Origin: Oxyruncus cristatus
Taxonomy: Eukaryota; Chordata; Aves; Passeriformes; Cotingidae
Length of the DNA: 64,000 bases
Assembly: GCA_013399855.1 (NCBI GenBank)
Contig: VXAY01001314.1
Location: 419,139 to 483,138 of the forward strand
Reading direction: 5' to 3'
Both the position numbers and the translations under genes were made by a program. Positions 1 to 12,570 of this stretch are shown piece by piece; the stretch's first letter is position 1; every line of letters starts with the position of its first letter. Below the pieces are notes generated by a model. That model ran no database searches. It was given only the letters and a program-made list of their open reading frames with translations, and was not told where the DNA came from.

Positions 1-1989
1 TTTTTAAATGTGTGTTGCATAACAGCCTAGACCAGAGCTGGAACTTTGGACAAGAGGTAAAGATTCAAAACCCACTTTAACCTGACAAAAGCAATTGACT
101 TGTCAAGCTGTACTTCGATCGTTTGGATTCCCCCTGCAAATGTATTGTGGGATCCTACTTTTACTGGAGAAGTTACTTTGTTTTTTGGTTTTAGAGGGCA
201 GTCTTTCCAATGGTCTTTATTCTGTTTTCTCCATGGTATCTGCATGTTCCACCTTCCATCTCTCCAGCAAAAGGGAGAGATGCTGCTCCTCAGCAGCACT
301 GTAACCTGGCAGAAGCCTCACTGAGAGAATTTCCTTTTCCATAAGATCCATATTGTGCCTTTGTATGGTTTCTAACAGAAATAATGTCTCAGTTCCTGAG
401 TTTTTTACCTTCAGCCCTTCCAGTGATTTAGAAGTTTAAGTCCCAGTGTTTGAATATCCAGTAGTGCAGGGGACTCCTGCACATCTCCTTTCCTCTCCCT
501 TTCTGCTCACTGAGTGTGCTGCAGTCTAGTCTGGAATAGAAATAAATGGTTTTATCTGCACTGTCTTCTTTATGTAACAACCTCGGTCCTCAGCCTCCTT
601 CCGCGCACTGCTAGGGTGACTTACTCCTCAGACAGATTTGATGGTCCAAACCTAGAACTACAGGCTCTTCTCTGCTGCCATGGACTGCATTAGCTGGGAT
701 GGGACAATGTTTTAAGTTGATTATTGCCTGATATAAAATGTTGCCCCAAGATAAAGTGAGAGACCAAAGGGCTTGAATGAGTTGGAAGCAATGAGGTCAT
801 GGTGGATTTTAAACATCACATTTTGGGGTGAAGTCCATGGATAATTTGGGATGGGGAAAAATCTGGTGATAGCATTAAGCTGACTTTACAGAAAGTTGTC
901 ATTTTTTTAATGCAGTTTGTTCTCATTCTGCCCCTGGTCCTGACTTGAGAGGTTGTGTCCCCAGTACGTTTCTGAATCTCTGATAGTTCAGGCAACCTGG
1001 CAGAACATATGTTCACAGTCAGGGGTTAACTGGGGAAACTCCCTGCTGCAGAGGAAACTTCAACATTGCTTTGCTGTCTCGGCACTTTCCTTTTTACAAG
1101 CCTTTTTGTTAGCATGTCCCAAATGTTGGCTGTCTGCCGTTCGATGCTTCTCAGTGAGCAGACTTTGGCCAAGGGCCACTGAGTTTGGGAGCTTGCAGGT
1201 CAGTGCAGAAGCAGATTTGTCCTTGGAGTGAGCCAACCAGTGCATGCTGTCTTGGTGGCAAGGACTCATGCCTTCTGCCCTAATCTGTCAGCCTCTGTCT
1301 CAGCTGCTGCTTGGCTTCCCTTTGGGCCTCCTGCCTGTCAGCCCAGCAGCCCTCCACCCTCCCAGATCCACTCCTATTGAAAATCTTTAAACTGCAGGAG
1401 CTGAAAGGATTTGACATTTTCCAGAACACTTGAGCTCAAGTGATAAAATTGACATAGCTTTAATAATCTGATCAAAGAGGCTTTAGCTAGCACCTTTTGA
1501 AGGGTCCCAGAATCCTTTCCAAACAACTCTCGTGCTAACACTGCTGTGAAGTGGGGAGAGCGTGTATGTGTGAGTGCATGTATATGAACACACATCTTGC
1601 TCTGCTATAACCTTGCTCCACTGAAGCTTGAGTTCTGCTAAAAGTCAGCAAAACCCAATAGAAATTGCAGGAAATTCCTTAAATGTCTTGTTCAGTCTTT
1701 CCAATAATGTTAATTTTTTAAAAGTTGCAGGGGGACCTTTTTATTTAAGGTGCTTTTTTTTACTGAGGTTCAGAAAACAAGATGGTGTTTCAGGTGGAGA
1801 ATTCCTGGCTGCTTTTTTTTTTTTGCCCTTCTTTCCTTTGAGATTCATGAGTGATAAATAGTTTCTGTCCTGCCATTTAAGGAGTCTGAATGCTCTGTGT
1901 GCTTGTCTGTGTAGAGGGGTTCTGTTAAATTAATTGATAACAGGGATCAGAGCTAGAAGCCTACAGAAAGGAGGGGGAAGGGTTTCTCA

Positions 1990-2290
1990 CTGTCTGGCTT
2001 TCCCACTCCACTGCTGAGCCATGATATATGGCGACCCAGCCCAACAGGCTAAATTGATTCATCTCTAGTTCCTGTTTCTTAATCTGGAGCTAAATTGGTT
2101 TCATTTTTCTTGTTTTGGGTGGTGCTTACAGGAAGTTTTTGGCAGCATCACTTTAGTCCATTGTTTGTAACTTCAGGTTTTGCCTTTAAATCTGAGCATT
2201 ATTGATTGGCATGTTAAACCTTGTGCAGCACCTCATTAGCATTTTAAAAATTGTCCAGAAGCACATGGCTTAGCACCTGCATCAGCTGTG
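1990..2290. promoter_or_regulatory. candidate conserved non-coding element
   Basis: An AT-balanced, low-CpG block with several TAAATTG/ATTGATTGG/CATTAGC-type cores, which homeodomain and TALE factors can bind. It has no coding potential or repeat structure. The call rests on base texture and motif density only; no cross-species alignment was possible. Confidence 0.3.
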
Positions 2291-3189
2291 CTCTCTGTTC
2301 AGAGCAGTGGCTGATAGAGTTAGCAGCGATCTGTGTATTGATCCTTCTCTCATAAGAACGACGTTCCTTCCTCCCTTCTTCCAAAAATAAGTCCAGGCAA
2401 AGAGAGCAGCGTGGTTTTGTTTGGTTTTTAATCCATTAATACAGTACAGCAAGCAGTCGTCCTTTTGGCTGAAATTCTTTGCCTGCCCAAGTTCATTTAA
2501 TCTAAACTTGGGGTTTTGTGGGAGAGTCTCTTGCATGCAAAACACCTAGGTGGGGTTTGGGGTAAGTCTGTGTTGCTCCACTCCTTGTGCCAGGTCATCA
2601 GTATCTCGGACAAGCTGATCTCATCTGCTAGTGTTGAACTTCAGATGGCAGCCACGGTAGTGAGAGACGAGGTGCTGCTCCCAGCTCTCCTTCCCAACAC
2701 TGCAGGGTGTCTCAGCCCTGCTGAGCTTTTCTAATCTCGACCATGTGGGGCGTCTGGGAGACACCCTGGGGGGCTGAAGGCTCACGGGGAGAGGTGAAGG
2801 AGTGCCACACTGTCTGAGCTCTGCCTGTCTGCTGAAGACCCCAGCCACTGCCAAGGCACAGCTCAGCTGATGCGATGCTACTTTACCTCAACTTGAGATG
2901 CAGCTTTGCTCAGGGAGAGCAGCTGGTCCCTAAGTGCCCAGGCATCCCCCACGACTGCTCAGCCAACGTCGTATCCTCAGCACAGAGAGCTGCAAAAAGC
3001 ACCTTCCCCACAAAAAGTCTTCCTCCCTGCTCCCTCCGAGGATGCCTCCTGTGAGGGTCTGGTGCCGTTTTGAAACCGAGGTTCCCCGGGGTTAAAAGCC
3101 AGCATCTTAATTCAGAGTGCCAATGTTCAATTTTGCTTTCTGCCACCAGACTAGATTGCAGGCCAGCGAGAGAGTCTGGGTTAGTGGCC

Positions 3190-3470
3190 CACTGGGTCAC
3201 CTCCCATTTGTTTTCCTCAATTTTGTGTTGTCATAAATTCATTCCAGCCCGTTGTGGTTGATCAGTTTATCTCCGCCGGGGCAGGGAGCGCTGCGAGCAT
3301 GATATATGGCACAGAGCATTGTAGCCAGCCTCTCCATGAATCACTCCAGCTGTTTGGTGTCAGCCCCAAAGCAAACAGGACCCGGCCGCTGAGCGTTGAC
3401 TACGATGAGCTCAGTATGGGAAGAGACATGACGTATGAATGTTTATTTAATAATTCTCTAATATTTCCAG
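3190..3470. promoter_or_regulatory. candidate conserved non-coding element
   Basis: A non-repetitive block within the RNF220 intron with a mixed GC profile: an AT-rich left flank with ATAAATTCATT, a GC core around 3270-3300, then AAAGCAAACAGG. Short frames run through it on both strands, but none resembles a known protein and no splice pair supports an exon. An intronic enhancer is the likeliest reading, unverified. Confidence 0.3.
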
Positions 3471-6400
3471 CGGAGTGTGGCTGTGCCTTCTGGGAGGGGT
3501 GAAAGGGGGGGAGGTTGAAGAGGGAAACTCTAATCTGTTGGGGTGGGTCATAAATCAGGCAGACAACATCATTAATCAGGGATGGGACAGAAGTGGAAGG
3601 AGGTGGGACTGGAACTGCCATCCTCAGTGGGAAGGGGGCTGTGCTTTTTTTTTTTTTGTAAAACAAATCTTGTTTCTGATTCCACTTGGCCCCAGCCGTG
3701 CTGCCTGCATAATAGCAAACCCGGACACAAGGCTGTTTAAGTGAGTATGCTACCTCTGCTCTGAACCTTGCGATACGAGCCTGCCAAGCATTAAATCCCT
3801 TTATAATTATCTTCTTTATATAACACTTCATGCTTATCATGCTTCATTGGATGAGACGCTCGTTGGGTTAAAAAGAGGGTTTTAGAGACAAAAAGCAATT
3901 GTGTTTGTTTTATTTTTCCTGTCTCCTCTTTCCTCCTCTTCCCCCCCTCCACCTCACCTCTTTCCAATCCAACTGCTCTGAAACATTGGCTCTGGAGCAG
4001 CAGCACAGGAAGGAGCACCAGTTAAAACAGAGCACGTTTAGGTTGGGGTCCTTGTGCGAAGAGCGAAGTGTGTGAGAGCAGTCAGGGAGGTAGCAGTGTC
4101 TGTCGTGGGGACTCTGCTCCCAGGCAGGTGGGTCAGGGTGGGAGCAGAGTCTGTGTGAAGCCGGAGGATTAGCAGAGGCCTGAAAGGGAAGGAGCCACGC
4201 TTAAGCTGGTATGTCAGAGCGAAACAGAAGCTGCCATGAATTCACACCACAGGATAAGCGCTTCCCAGCCCTTCTCTATAGTGTCACACCATTAACAGGC
4301 TTTGCCTGGAGACAAGAACATCTCATAGCAAAGACAGAATTTAAAAATTAACTCGAGTCATAAATGAACTAACCCTTTGTGTTCTGCGAGAGCGTGATGC
4401 TGCTGATGGGTCCAGTCCTAGAGCAGCCCATGTGAACTTGAGAGAGGATCCAGGAAGCTGAACTGAAGTGTGGGATTGTCAAAGCCAGACTGAGAAAGAG
4501 CTGCTAGGCTGTGCTGCTTGTGTCTAGATTTTTATCTTTGTTAGGTTTTAGTCTTTTTCACTAATTCAGTAACGTGTAATATTGTGTTTGTACTGTATAG
4601 TGGTGTTCAGTGTTGAAAGGGGGCAGAGGGAGATGCTCTATTTCATCCCTCTAGGTTGTGACATTGGAGAGCTGGGGCTGTGTTTCTTTATTGTACTCCC
4701 TCTTCTAACTGTTGGGTAGAAGTTCCATGTGCCACTGGTGGTCTCAAACACTTACAACCACTGTGCAAACTGTAATTGTATCAGTGTCTTCACAGGGTGG
4801 TGGTTAACGAAGCTCAGCAAGGCAGGCTGACTGTACAAACTCAGACCTGGGTGAAGGATGGTATCTCTGTTTAGTGCAGCTGTTGTCCAGAGGTTTGGTC
4901 TAATTTGATGCCTTGGGGTAGTTTTCTATAGATTTTGTCATCTTCATATAGGAAGGAACTCTTATGTCTGTTGATCCTGTGATGTTTTAGAGCTGAACCC
5001 TCTACAAACCCCAGGGGTCTGCCGGTTTCAGGGGCAGTAGCATCCCTACCCCATAATTGGTGAAAACCCCAGGAAGGAATTTTATTCCTATGCTGGGGGT
5101 GCGGTTTAAGCATCTTGCCATTTATGTCTTTTTGCCTGCCCCTTCTTCTCTTTTTTTTTTTTCCTTTTTTTTTTTTTTTCCCCTTAGTTTCAGAAATGCT
5201 GTTAACTTTAATTTGTAGAGTTGCTTCCTGGGAATGAAAAATCGATGGGGGGCTATCGCAGTGTGAAATTCGACTGTCACTATTGAGCTATAGAGTTACC
5301 AAGATGTCTTAGAAGGTAAAAAATAAATCGTGGCCCAGCAAGTGCTCAGCTGTGCTATTTCAAAGGGGATATGAGGCTGATGGTCTGTTAGAGGGTACTT
5401 CAGTTAGATGGATGATGATTCCCTGTGAAATATTGGAGTTATTCCATAGGTAAAAGAAACTTTAGCTTATAAAACACAAACAGCTGCCTTCTAGCAGGCG
5501 AATTCTGCCTTTAGATGTGTGAGCAGCTTGTCAGAGAGAGGACTCATCCCTAAAATTAGCCTGTTGTGTTTAACAATGTCTCTGATGGAGCATTGTGGAT
5601 CTTGCTGTGTTCCTTTTGAAAATATTTTGAGGATGTATGTGACTGTTTATTCCTATCCCTTAGCTACTGTGCAAGAATTAAGAGGCAGGGACTGGTATTT
5701 TTTTAGGAAATGTTTGTATGGTGCCGAGATGCTCTCAAGAGAAAAGTAACAATTATTTTTACGTAGGCCGCGTTCCCTGTTTGGATGGAAATGTTCCTTT
5801 GAAAAGCAGAGACGGGATCATGTTGTGCCCCATCCGCTGCCAGTTTACTGTCGCTCTCCTGCATCTGCTGAGGGGCAGCCCTGGCTGCACAGGCTGGCTG
5901 TGTGCTGGTGGTGACAGGGCTGCTGCTTTCCTTGGCACTCACTGACTGTTGTGGCGGGACCCAGTAAGTGTTCGTGCTGTGCCAGCTGCTGTATGACAAC
6001 AGGATGATTGTAATTACAGCTCTTGGTAGTTTATGTATTTCTTAGGCTACAGTTAGTAAGTACAAATATGAAACAGTACTGAAAAAAACCCACCAGTTTG
6101 TGTTACACCTCAGTAAACCGTGCCTGGGACAACTGTAGAGTTGGTAATTATTTCTCTTACGCTTGCATGCACAGTTGCAATACCGCTGAGGGGAACTTAC
6201 CCCTGCAAGAAGGAGTGTTAAGCCATGTTCAGTTAAAGCTTGGTAAAGATCTCCCAAAGAACTGACTGACAGAAGAATTCATTGTGCCTTCATATCTTCT
6301 TTGCTGCTATAACACAAAACCCAACTCAGAACCTGTTACAGAAGCAGTGTAATAGTTAGTAATGTAATTAAAGTAGTTTAATATCTGTGTTGATTTTTTT

Positions 6401-7659
6401 GCCCTCACTTCAGTGTCAACACTTGTTGTAAGCTTTCTCCACACCACTACGGGCACTTCATCCTATTTTTCCATTCTCTTCTTTCTTCCTTTTTGATGGT
6501 TTTTGTCTGCAAAAAGCTGTTGTTTCCCTCTCGGTTGCATAAGCATTCTGGCTTTTCCCTCACACAGCCCGCTCATGACCTGTCCTTCCACTGCACTGCT
6601 GGTTTCCTCTTCCAGCTCTGGGACCACAATTGGTTATGTGATACTAATGTGCCGTGGCCTCCTTTAATAGCCTCATGTTTCTTTTTGAAGGCGCGATTAC
6701 CTTAAATGATGCTAATTCTGATCCTTTCTTTCCCCATAGAGGAAACAGCAACAGTGTAAAAGTTCTGGGGCGGCAGCAGCAGTTGTAGGAAGCTGCCTGG
6801 AGGATGTGTTACCGCACTGCCCTTGTGTACCTCCAATCAGCGACCATGAATGGAGGTTCTGGAAAGCATATCACCTCCATGGTAAAGCCCTTAAAAGGCT
6901 ATAGATGAGTCCAAGTGCTGCTGTAGTAGCATAGATATTTCCTGTTTATTTCGGTCGTTTGGATGTGGGCCATGGGAGTAGAAGGCATTTATTTAATCGC
7001 TCGCAGAGGCTGGCTGCAAGACTCGTCTGCATGTCCAACCTTCTGAACACCTTTCAGCCCTAGGAATCTGCTATTCCTCTTTCACCTTCACAGATATTTT
7101 ATAATTTTGTGCCCTGATCGTCCAGCCAAAGCTACCAGTAATCCCAGACCAGCTCCAGGCCACAGTGAGATGACAAGTTACAGCTGCCATAAGTCTTCCA
7201 GTAGAAAAATAGACCTGCCTAGCGGTACGTGGAGTTTGGTCATAATCCAAATATGTTTACTTGCGGATGGAGGCAAGTTTCAGTAGCCTGGAACCTCTAA
7301 CCTGTGTGTCTCAGAGGAGCTGCATTTTCCATTTCTACCGTCTGCCTTTTGTGGACTTGTCTTGTACTAAGACCACGATGCACCTTCACAGATCTGCTAG
7401 AAATACAATTAGGGTCACCAGCATGAAGGATACATTTGAAAAGTGAACCGAGACATTAACACATTAGCTGAGTAATTATTTCTGTTTAGGAACTTTGTTT
7501 ACAGAACGATTTTCTAACTCATCCTGTGCTGCCTCAACAAAACCGTGCTGCAGCAAACCACTTTTCTGTAGCATGGCTTTTTCCTTTATCACCAAATCTG
7601 CTCCAGTAAAGCAATGGGATTGCATTTATTTTCTCTTTGGAACAGGGGACATAGTCTCT

Positions 7660-8110
7660 AAATCTAAATCAGAATGACCCACGCATTCTTTCTCCCAGCT
7701 TTCATGTCGAACCATAATTGCTCAAATGGCACATTTAAAATTTTGGCGCAAGCTCAGACTTTCACTCGCCGCCTTTTTAAATCAGTCCCAGTGGCCAGCA
7801 GATACTGCATAGCCCTACAAATGCATCCAAACACGCTGACTCCGAGGCTCCTTCCATTCTGAATGATCAGCGGTGCCATCTGTCTCTGTTTTGATTGGGG
7901 CTGGGCACATGTGTCCCAGCGAAACGCGGGCCAAAAAAAAGAGGAGGAGAAAGAGCCAGCGCCTGAATTTACTTCCCGCTTCTGTAAAGACATTGTTTGG
8001 TTCTGTGTTATGGAGGCGGGGAGATGTGAAAGCAAAATGAATTTTTCTGTCATTAAATTCTTCAAGGAATCTTCCCCCAAGTCCCTACTAAACGTGGCTT
8101 AAAATGCCTT
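7660..8110. promoter_or_regulatory. candidate conserved non-coding element
   Basis: A non-repetitive stretch with TTTAAAATTTTGGCGC, CAAATGCATCC, TGATCAGCGG and GGCGGGGAG cores, so E2F-like, octamer-like and homeodomain-like words lie close together. The overlapping frames on both strands are short and lack splice support. It is called as a possible enhancer from texture alone. Confidence 0.3.
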
Positions 8111-11100
8111 CTTGCAGCAGTAAGCTCCCCACAGTGCTATTGTGACGGTGCATGCAAGTGTAAGAGAAATAATTCCTCTGTGGGGAAAAAGAGACAACAT
8201 TTTTTGGTTTGCATCAAGATGAAATTAGTCAGAAGCAAACTCTGAATTTGGCAGGCAGATGCCAGTATTAACAAGTTGTGCAAGCAAGTATAAAATAGAG
8301 GCGCTCGTGACTGAGAGCGCCTCAGTGTTGTGTGTGTGTGCCCTTGCATGCACCCCGCTCCAAATTCACAACTTAGAACACGGAAATTAGAATGGGGAAC
8401 ATTGCATTATTCATAACTTGGCAACCAGAAGCCAGGGCAGTTTGCCAAAGTAAACTATTCTCTATAATTACAGGTGAAGCAACATTCTTTAATATCTTAC
8501 GATACAAAAACATACATTAATCAAGGAAAGAGGGCTTTTTTTCCTAGAGGACAATAAATTAGCATCCTTGCCAATTTCCTCAATACATGTGACAATGTTT
8601 TACAGGATTATAAGTCAGCCTCTTTAAAGAAGGTTAGTCTAAAAACAAATAAACCAAATAAATGAGATTTTTAGCTAAATAAAGGGGAAACCAGCTCCTA
8701 AAACGTTGATGTCTTGGCAGAAGATTTGCTTTTAGCACTGGCAGTCTTGCAGACCGAGGGTCTAAACTTCACTTGGTGTGATTTGACATGGCTCTACTGT
8801 AAACAGCTTTGCTGGGCAGTTTTTTACAGCAAGGGAGCTGGCCCCTTCTGCTGTAACCAGCTCATCTAGTGAAATAAAATCTCAGGACATTGTGCCAATC
8901 CAGTAGCCCACATGTTGTGAGGTGATTCGCAGTCAATCTGCCACCAGCCTGACACTGGGCTTCTTTCATAGAGTTAAGATACTGAAAATGCCTGAGCTGT
9001 GTCTGTTTCCTTTTAAAGCCACCTGTCACTTTTCTTTTTAAAAACTTTCTTATCAGTGTGTTTTGCTTCTTGGTAACAATGGTTGGGGTTTTTTACCTTC
9101 ATGTTATGTTCTTGCACTCCAGTAAGTGTAAAAGGCCTTTGAGTCTGTCGGTCTCCCACTGACTTCAGTAGTGCTCACCCACGTCTGCCAGAATAAAGTC
9201 CCTGCATCCTTAGCTCCAGCACTTGCTGCAGGTGATGCTTGCTAAATGGAAAGGGGGGGCAAATTCTTGTGTCACTTTGAAAACGGAAGCAACTCTTATC
9301 CCAAAACAGATAAAGGTGTTTATAGCTAATGTTTGAAACCCAGATAGCGAGGGAGTTGTGTTGGAGGCAGTGTATGAGTGAGAGCTGAGACGGCATCACC
9401 GTGCTCTGCTGTTCCACAGTGCTCCCAGTGCCACAGAGCTGTGCACAGCATGTTACAGGCTAATAAAACAGGGTCTCTTCTATGAAAAAGTTGCCCTTTT
9501 GCCCAAATGTGAATTGGCTATGAGAGAAGGCTTGCAATTGTATGATTGTGCACTGACGTTGGGGTCATTTTTTGGAAAGTCTTAAAAGATTTGTGCCCCA
9601 CAAAGTGATAACTGCAGCAGGCTTTCTCTCCTGAAGTGTAGTAGTGGTTATGCTAATTGTCATCTACGGCCATGGTTGGATATGGCCAGGGGCAATTTCT
9701 TTGCTCCTGGAATCTTACTTAACTTGACTCTGCCGTCAAAGCATCGACCAGTCTGTTTCTAATATTTATGATATGTAAGCTGCCAGTGACCTGACCTCTG
9801 CCCTTGGTACAGGGAGGTGGCATGTATGTTCTGCTGGGATCAGGTTCTCCACTTTGTACAGGGGAAGATAAAGGCTTTGTTTAAAAATAAATACATCACT
9901 CTTGGGTTTGTCACTGGTACTGTACATTTTCCTCTCTGCCACTCTGTGTTTACAGGCATAGGAAAGCAAAAATAAATGTATGAGGAAGAGAGAAGAAGGT
10001 CAGAATATCAAGTGTCAAAAGTAGCCCATGAAATTTTATTGGTAGAGCATTTAATCAGTGCTAAGCGTTTTTTACAAGGTACATACAAACAGTGGAATTG
10101 TAAAAATTTATGGAATGCTGTGTACAGTGTGGCTGTTTATGAAGAAAGGAAAATTTATATCCTGTTGAAATAAACCAAAGGGGAATGTTTTATGGAGACG
10201 CCTCAACAGCAGGATACATCAAGTTCGGTCTAGATAAGGTGAGGATGGAGTTTTTGCAGGGGCTTGCTGATCTTTGAGGTGTTTTTCTGCGTCTTCAGCA
10301 GCTAACGCTTTGGATCTTTCTGTGGCTCTCAAGTAGGCAGCGTGCTGGATGCAGTGGCTGTGTGGTGTTTGTGTTTTTCTGTACAATGGAAAGGAAACAC
10401 GAGTGAACAGCTGCTACTGGTATCTGTGGTACAAGGCTCTCGCTCTTGGGCTCGTTCCAGTACGACAGTTTCTTGAGCAGCCCTTAATATCCAGCTGGGA
10501 AGGGTTAACTGAAGCCAATCACTCTGACATCAGCATTTTTTTTTTGTTTCCTTTTTGGTCCGGTATTTTGTTGATGATAAAGCACAGACTTAGTCAATTG
10601 AGAGATTCCAGAGCTGCAGAATCAGAGATAATTTAATTAACGGAATTGCCTGTGATTGCCCACTGGGACAGCGGGTAGGAATTGCTCGATTTAATTTGGA
10701 GAAACAAAGATCACATGCATGCTAATGTTTAACAAATAACCAGTGTTTGGGTTAAAGTTTTTTTGCAAAGAGGGGGGCAGCCATTTCCCCGGGGAGATTT
10801 CCCAGGAGGTGATTGCTTCCTAACAGCTCAAAGCTACAGATAGGTCTTTTTTCCTTCTCTGTGGTATTTTTGTGCACTTCTTCTGGCCTTTTACCTAATC
10901 AAAGCAAGGCTTTGCTCAGAGAAATAAAATTTGTTCTTATTTTCAGTGCTCAGGGGAGAACACTGTGAGTAGTAGAAAAATGTGTGTTGGGCATAAAGAC
11001 TGAAAATTACCGTATGCTGTCTTGCCCTGTCTCACAGACTTGCTCCTTAGTACCCAGTGTCCTCAGCTCTGCCTGCCAAGCTGTGGAAGAGTTAACCACG

Positions 11101-12229
11101 AAGTCCAGAGAGAAGTACAAGACCCAGCTTCCTCTGCAAGGAGCCCTCCCTTCTTGTTTTTGCTGTTGTATAAATGCTCTCTGGCAGTGGTGGTGTAGGT
11201 CCATAGCGAGTCTCTGCTCTGTCATGGATGTGCCCTCTTGGTACGGCCTCAGCCAGGGAGGACAGTTCAGGTGTCAGGGAGGCCGCTTGCTGGAGAAGCA
11301 TCAGCGCTGGGTCTCAAGGTATTGCTCGTGGCAGCAGTCGTGCTCAGCAGGTCTCCCCGGAGGCTGATAAATGACATTATCCAAACGCGTCAAACCGGAG
11401 CGCTGAGGCGCAAAATTGTTGAGAGTCCTCCTGCATCCAGCACGAGGTCAAGGCAAAGCAGAGAGCCAATTCCTTCTTCTCTGTAATTCCCTCTGCCTCA
11501 CTTGGCAGGGTAACTCGTACACAGCCTTACCCTGTCCATGGAGCTTGGCTTTCTGACCCTCGCTCCACCCTGGCGTTAACCCTGTAAAAATACTGCCCAA
11601 GGCTGCTCCCAGCTGTGTCCGGGCAAGCACACATGAGGTGTGCACACAAGAGGGAAGCCTGAGGGAGTTCCCAAGATTGCTGCTGCAGGAAGAGTTGCTC
11701 CTAAGCGATGCTTATCTTTAGGATACAAGCAGCAGGTTGACGGTAAAATGTCACTAAATGGAATGGCATGTGTCCCAAGTGTGCTGGCCACCACGGGAGC
11801 CAGACACATGGGAAGTGACTCTGGTCTTTATTCCATCCCTGGAGGTAGTTTCAGTTTCCTTTATTTACTAATGTTCTCCCTATTTCCCTTGACCTCATTT
11901 CCTCTGGCTTTTCGGAAGCAACCATGCAATTATCGCTCACTTTGGGTTGACCCTTGGCCACCACGTCCCTTGTTGCTGCTGCTCCAAGAGGTTTTCCTGA
12001 AATCTCAAGTGCAAAATACTCAGTTGTGGCCAAAACTCCTCTCTCTCTTTCGTGAGTTAGGAACTGTGTCTCCAGCAACTGCGCTGTGCGTCGGAGTTTG
12101 TCCTGTGAGCACGCTTGGCAGGGAGAACATGGAGTTTAAATTCTGTCATAGCTGAGCTTTCATCTGCACTGGGAGATGCTGCAGTGGCTAAAGCTCCCTC
12201 TCTTACCAATGCACCCCAGTCTTGTTAAT

Positions 12230-12570
12230 AAATGTATATTTAACAATGTCTGGAGCGTATGAAGTGATAATAACTAAATCAATACCTCCCACATTGATTG
12301 TCCAGGATCCCTACAGCGTGACGCACGCACCGGTGCGGTAATTTTCCAGCTAACTAGCACCCTGATCTACAGCCCTCCTATTGATTGGCCATTGTATCAA
12401 GCAGCCTCTGAGCATTATTGCTTATGCCTCTATTCAGCCTCCTTTTCTGATTCATTCGTTTATTACTGGACAGGTGCGATTATCTCAGAGACTTTCCAAA
12501 ATTGGCCGATGAGGGTCAACCATTTAGATTTCTATAAACAAGCCATTTTCTATCTCCTCTAGTTGTTGCA
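12230..12570. promoter_or_regulatory. candidate enhancer-like conserved element
   Basis: This RNF220 intronic block repeats the TALE/PBX-like core TTGATTG at 12294-12300 and 12380-12386. It also has GTGATAATAACTAAATC around 12264, a CpG-bearing core near 12320-12340, and an E-box CAGGTG at 12471-12476. It is neither repetitive nor coding. Multi-factor motif density inside an intron of a developmental ubiquitin-ligase gene suggests a cis-regulatory element; conservation was not tested. Confidence 0.4.
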
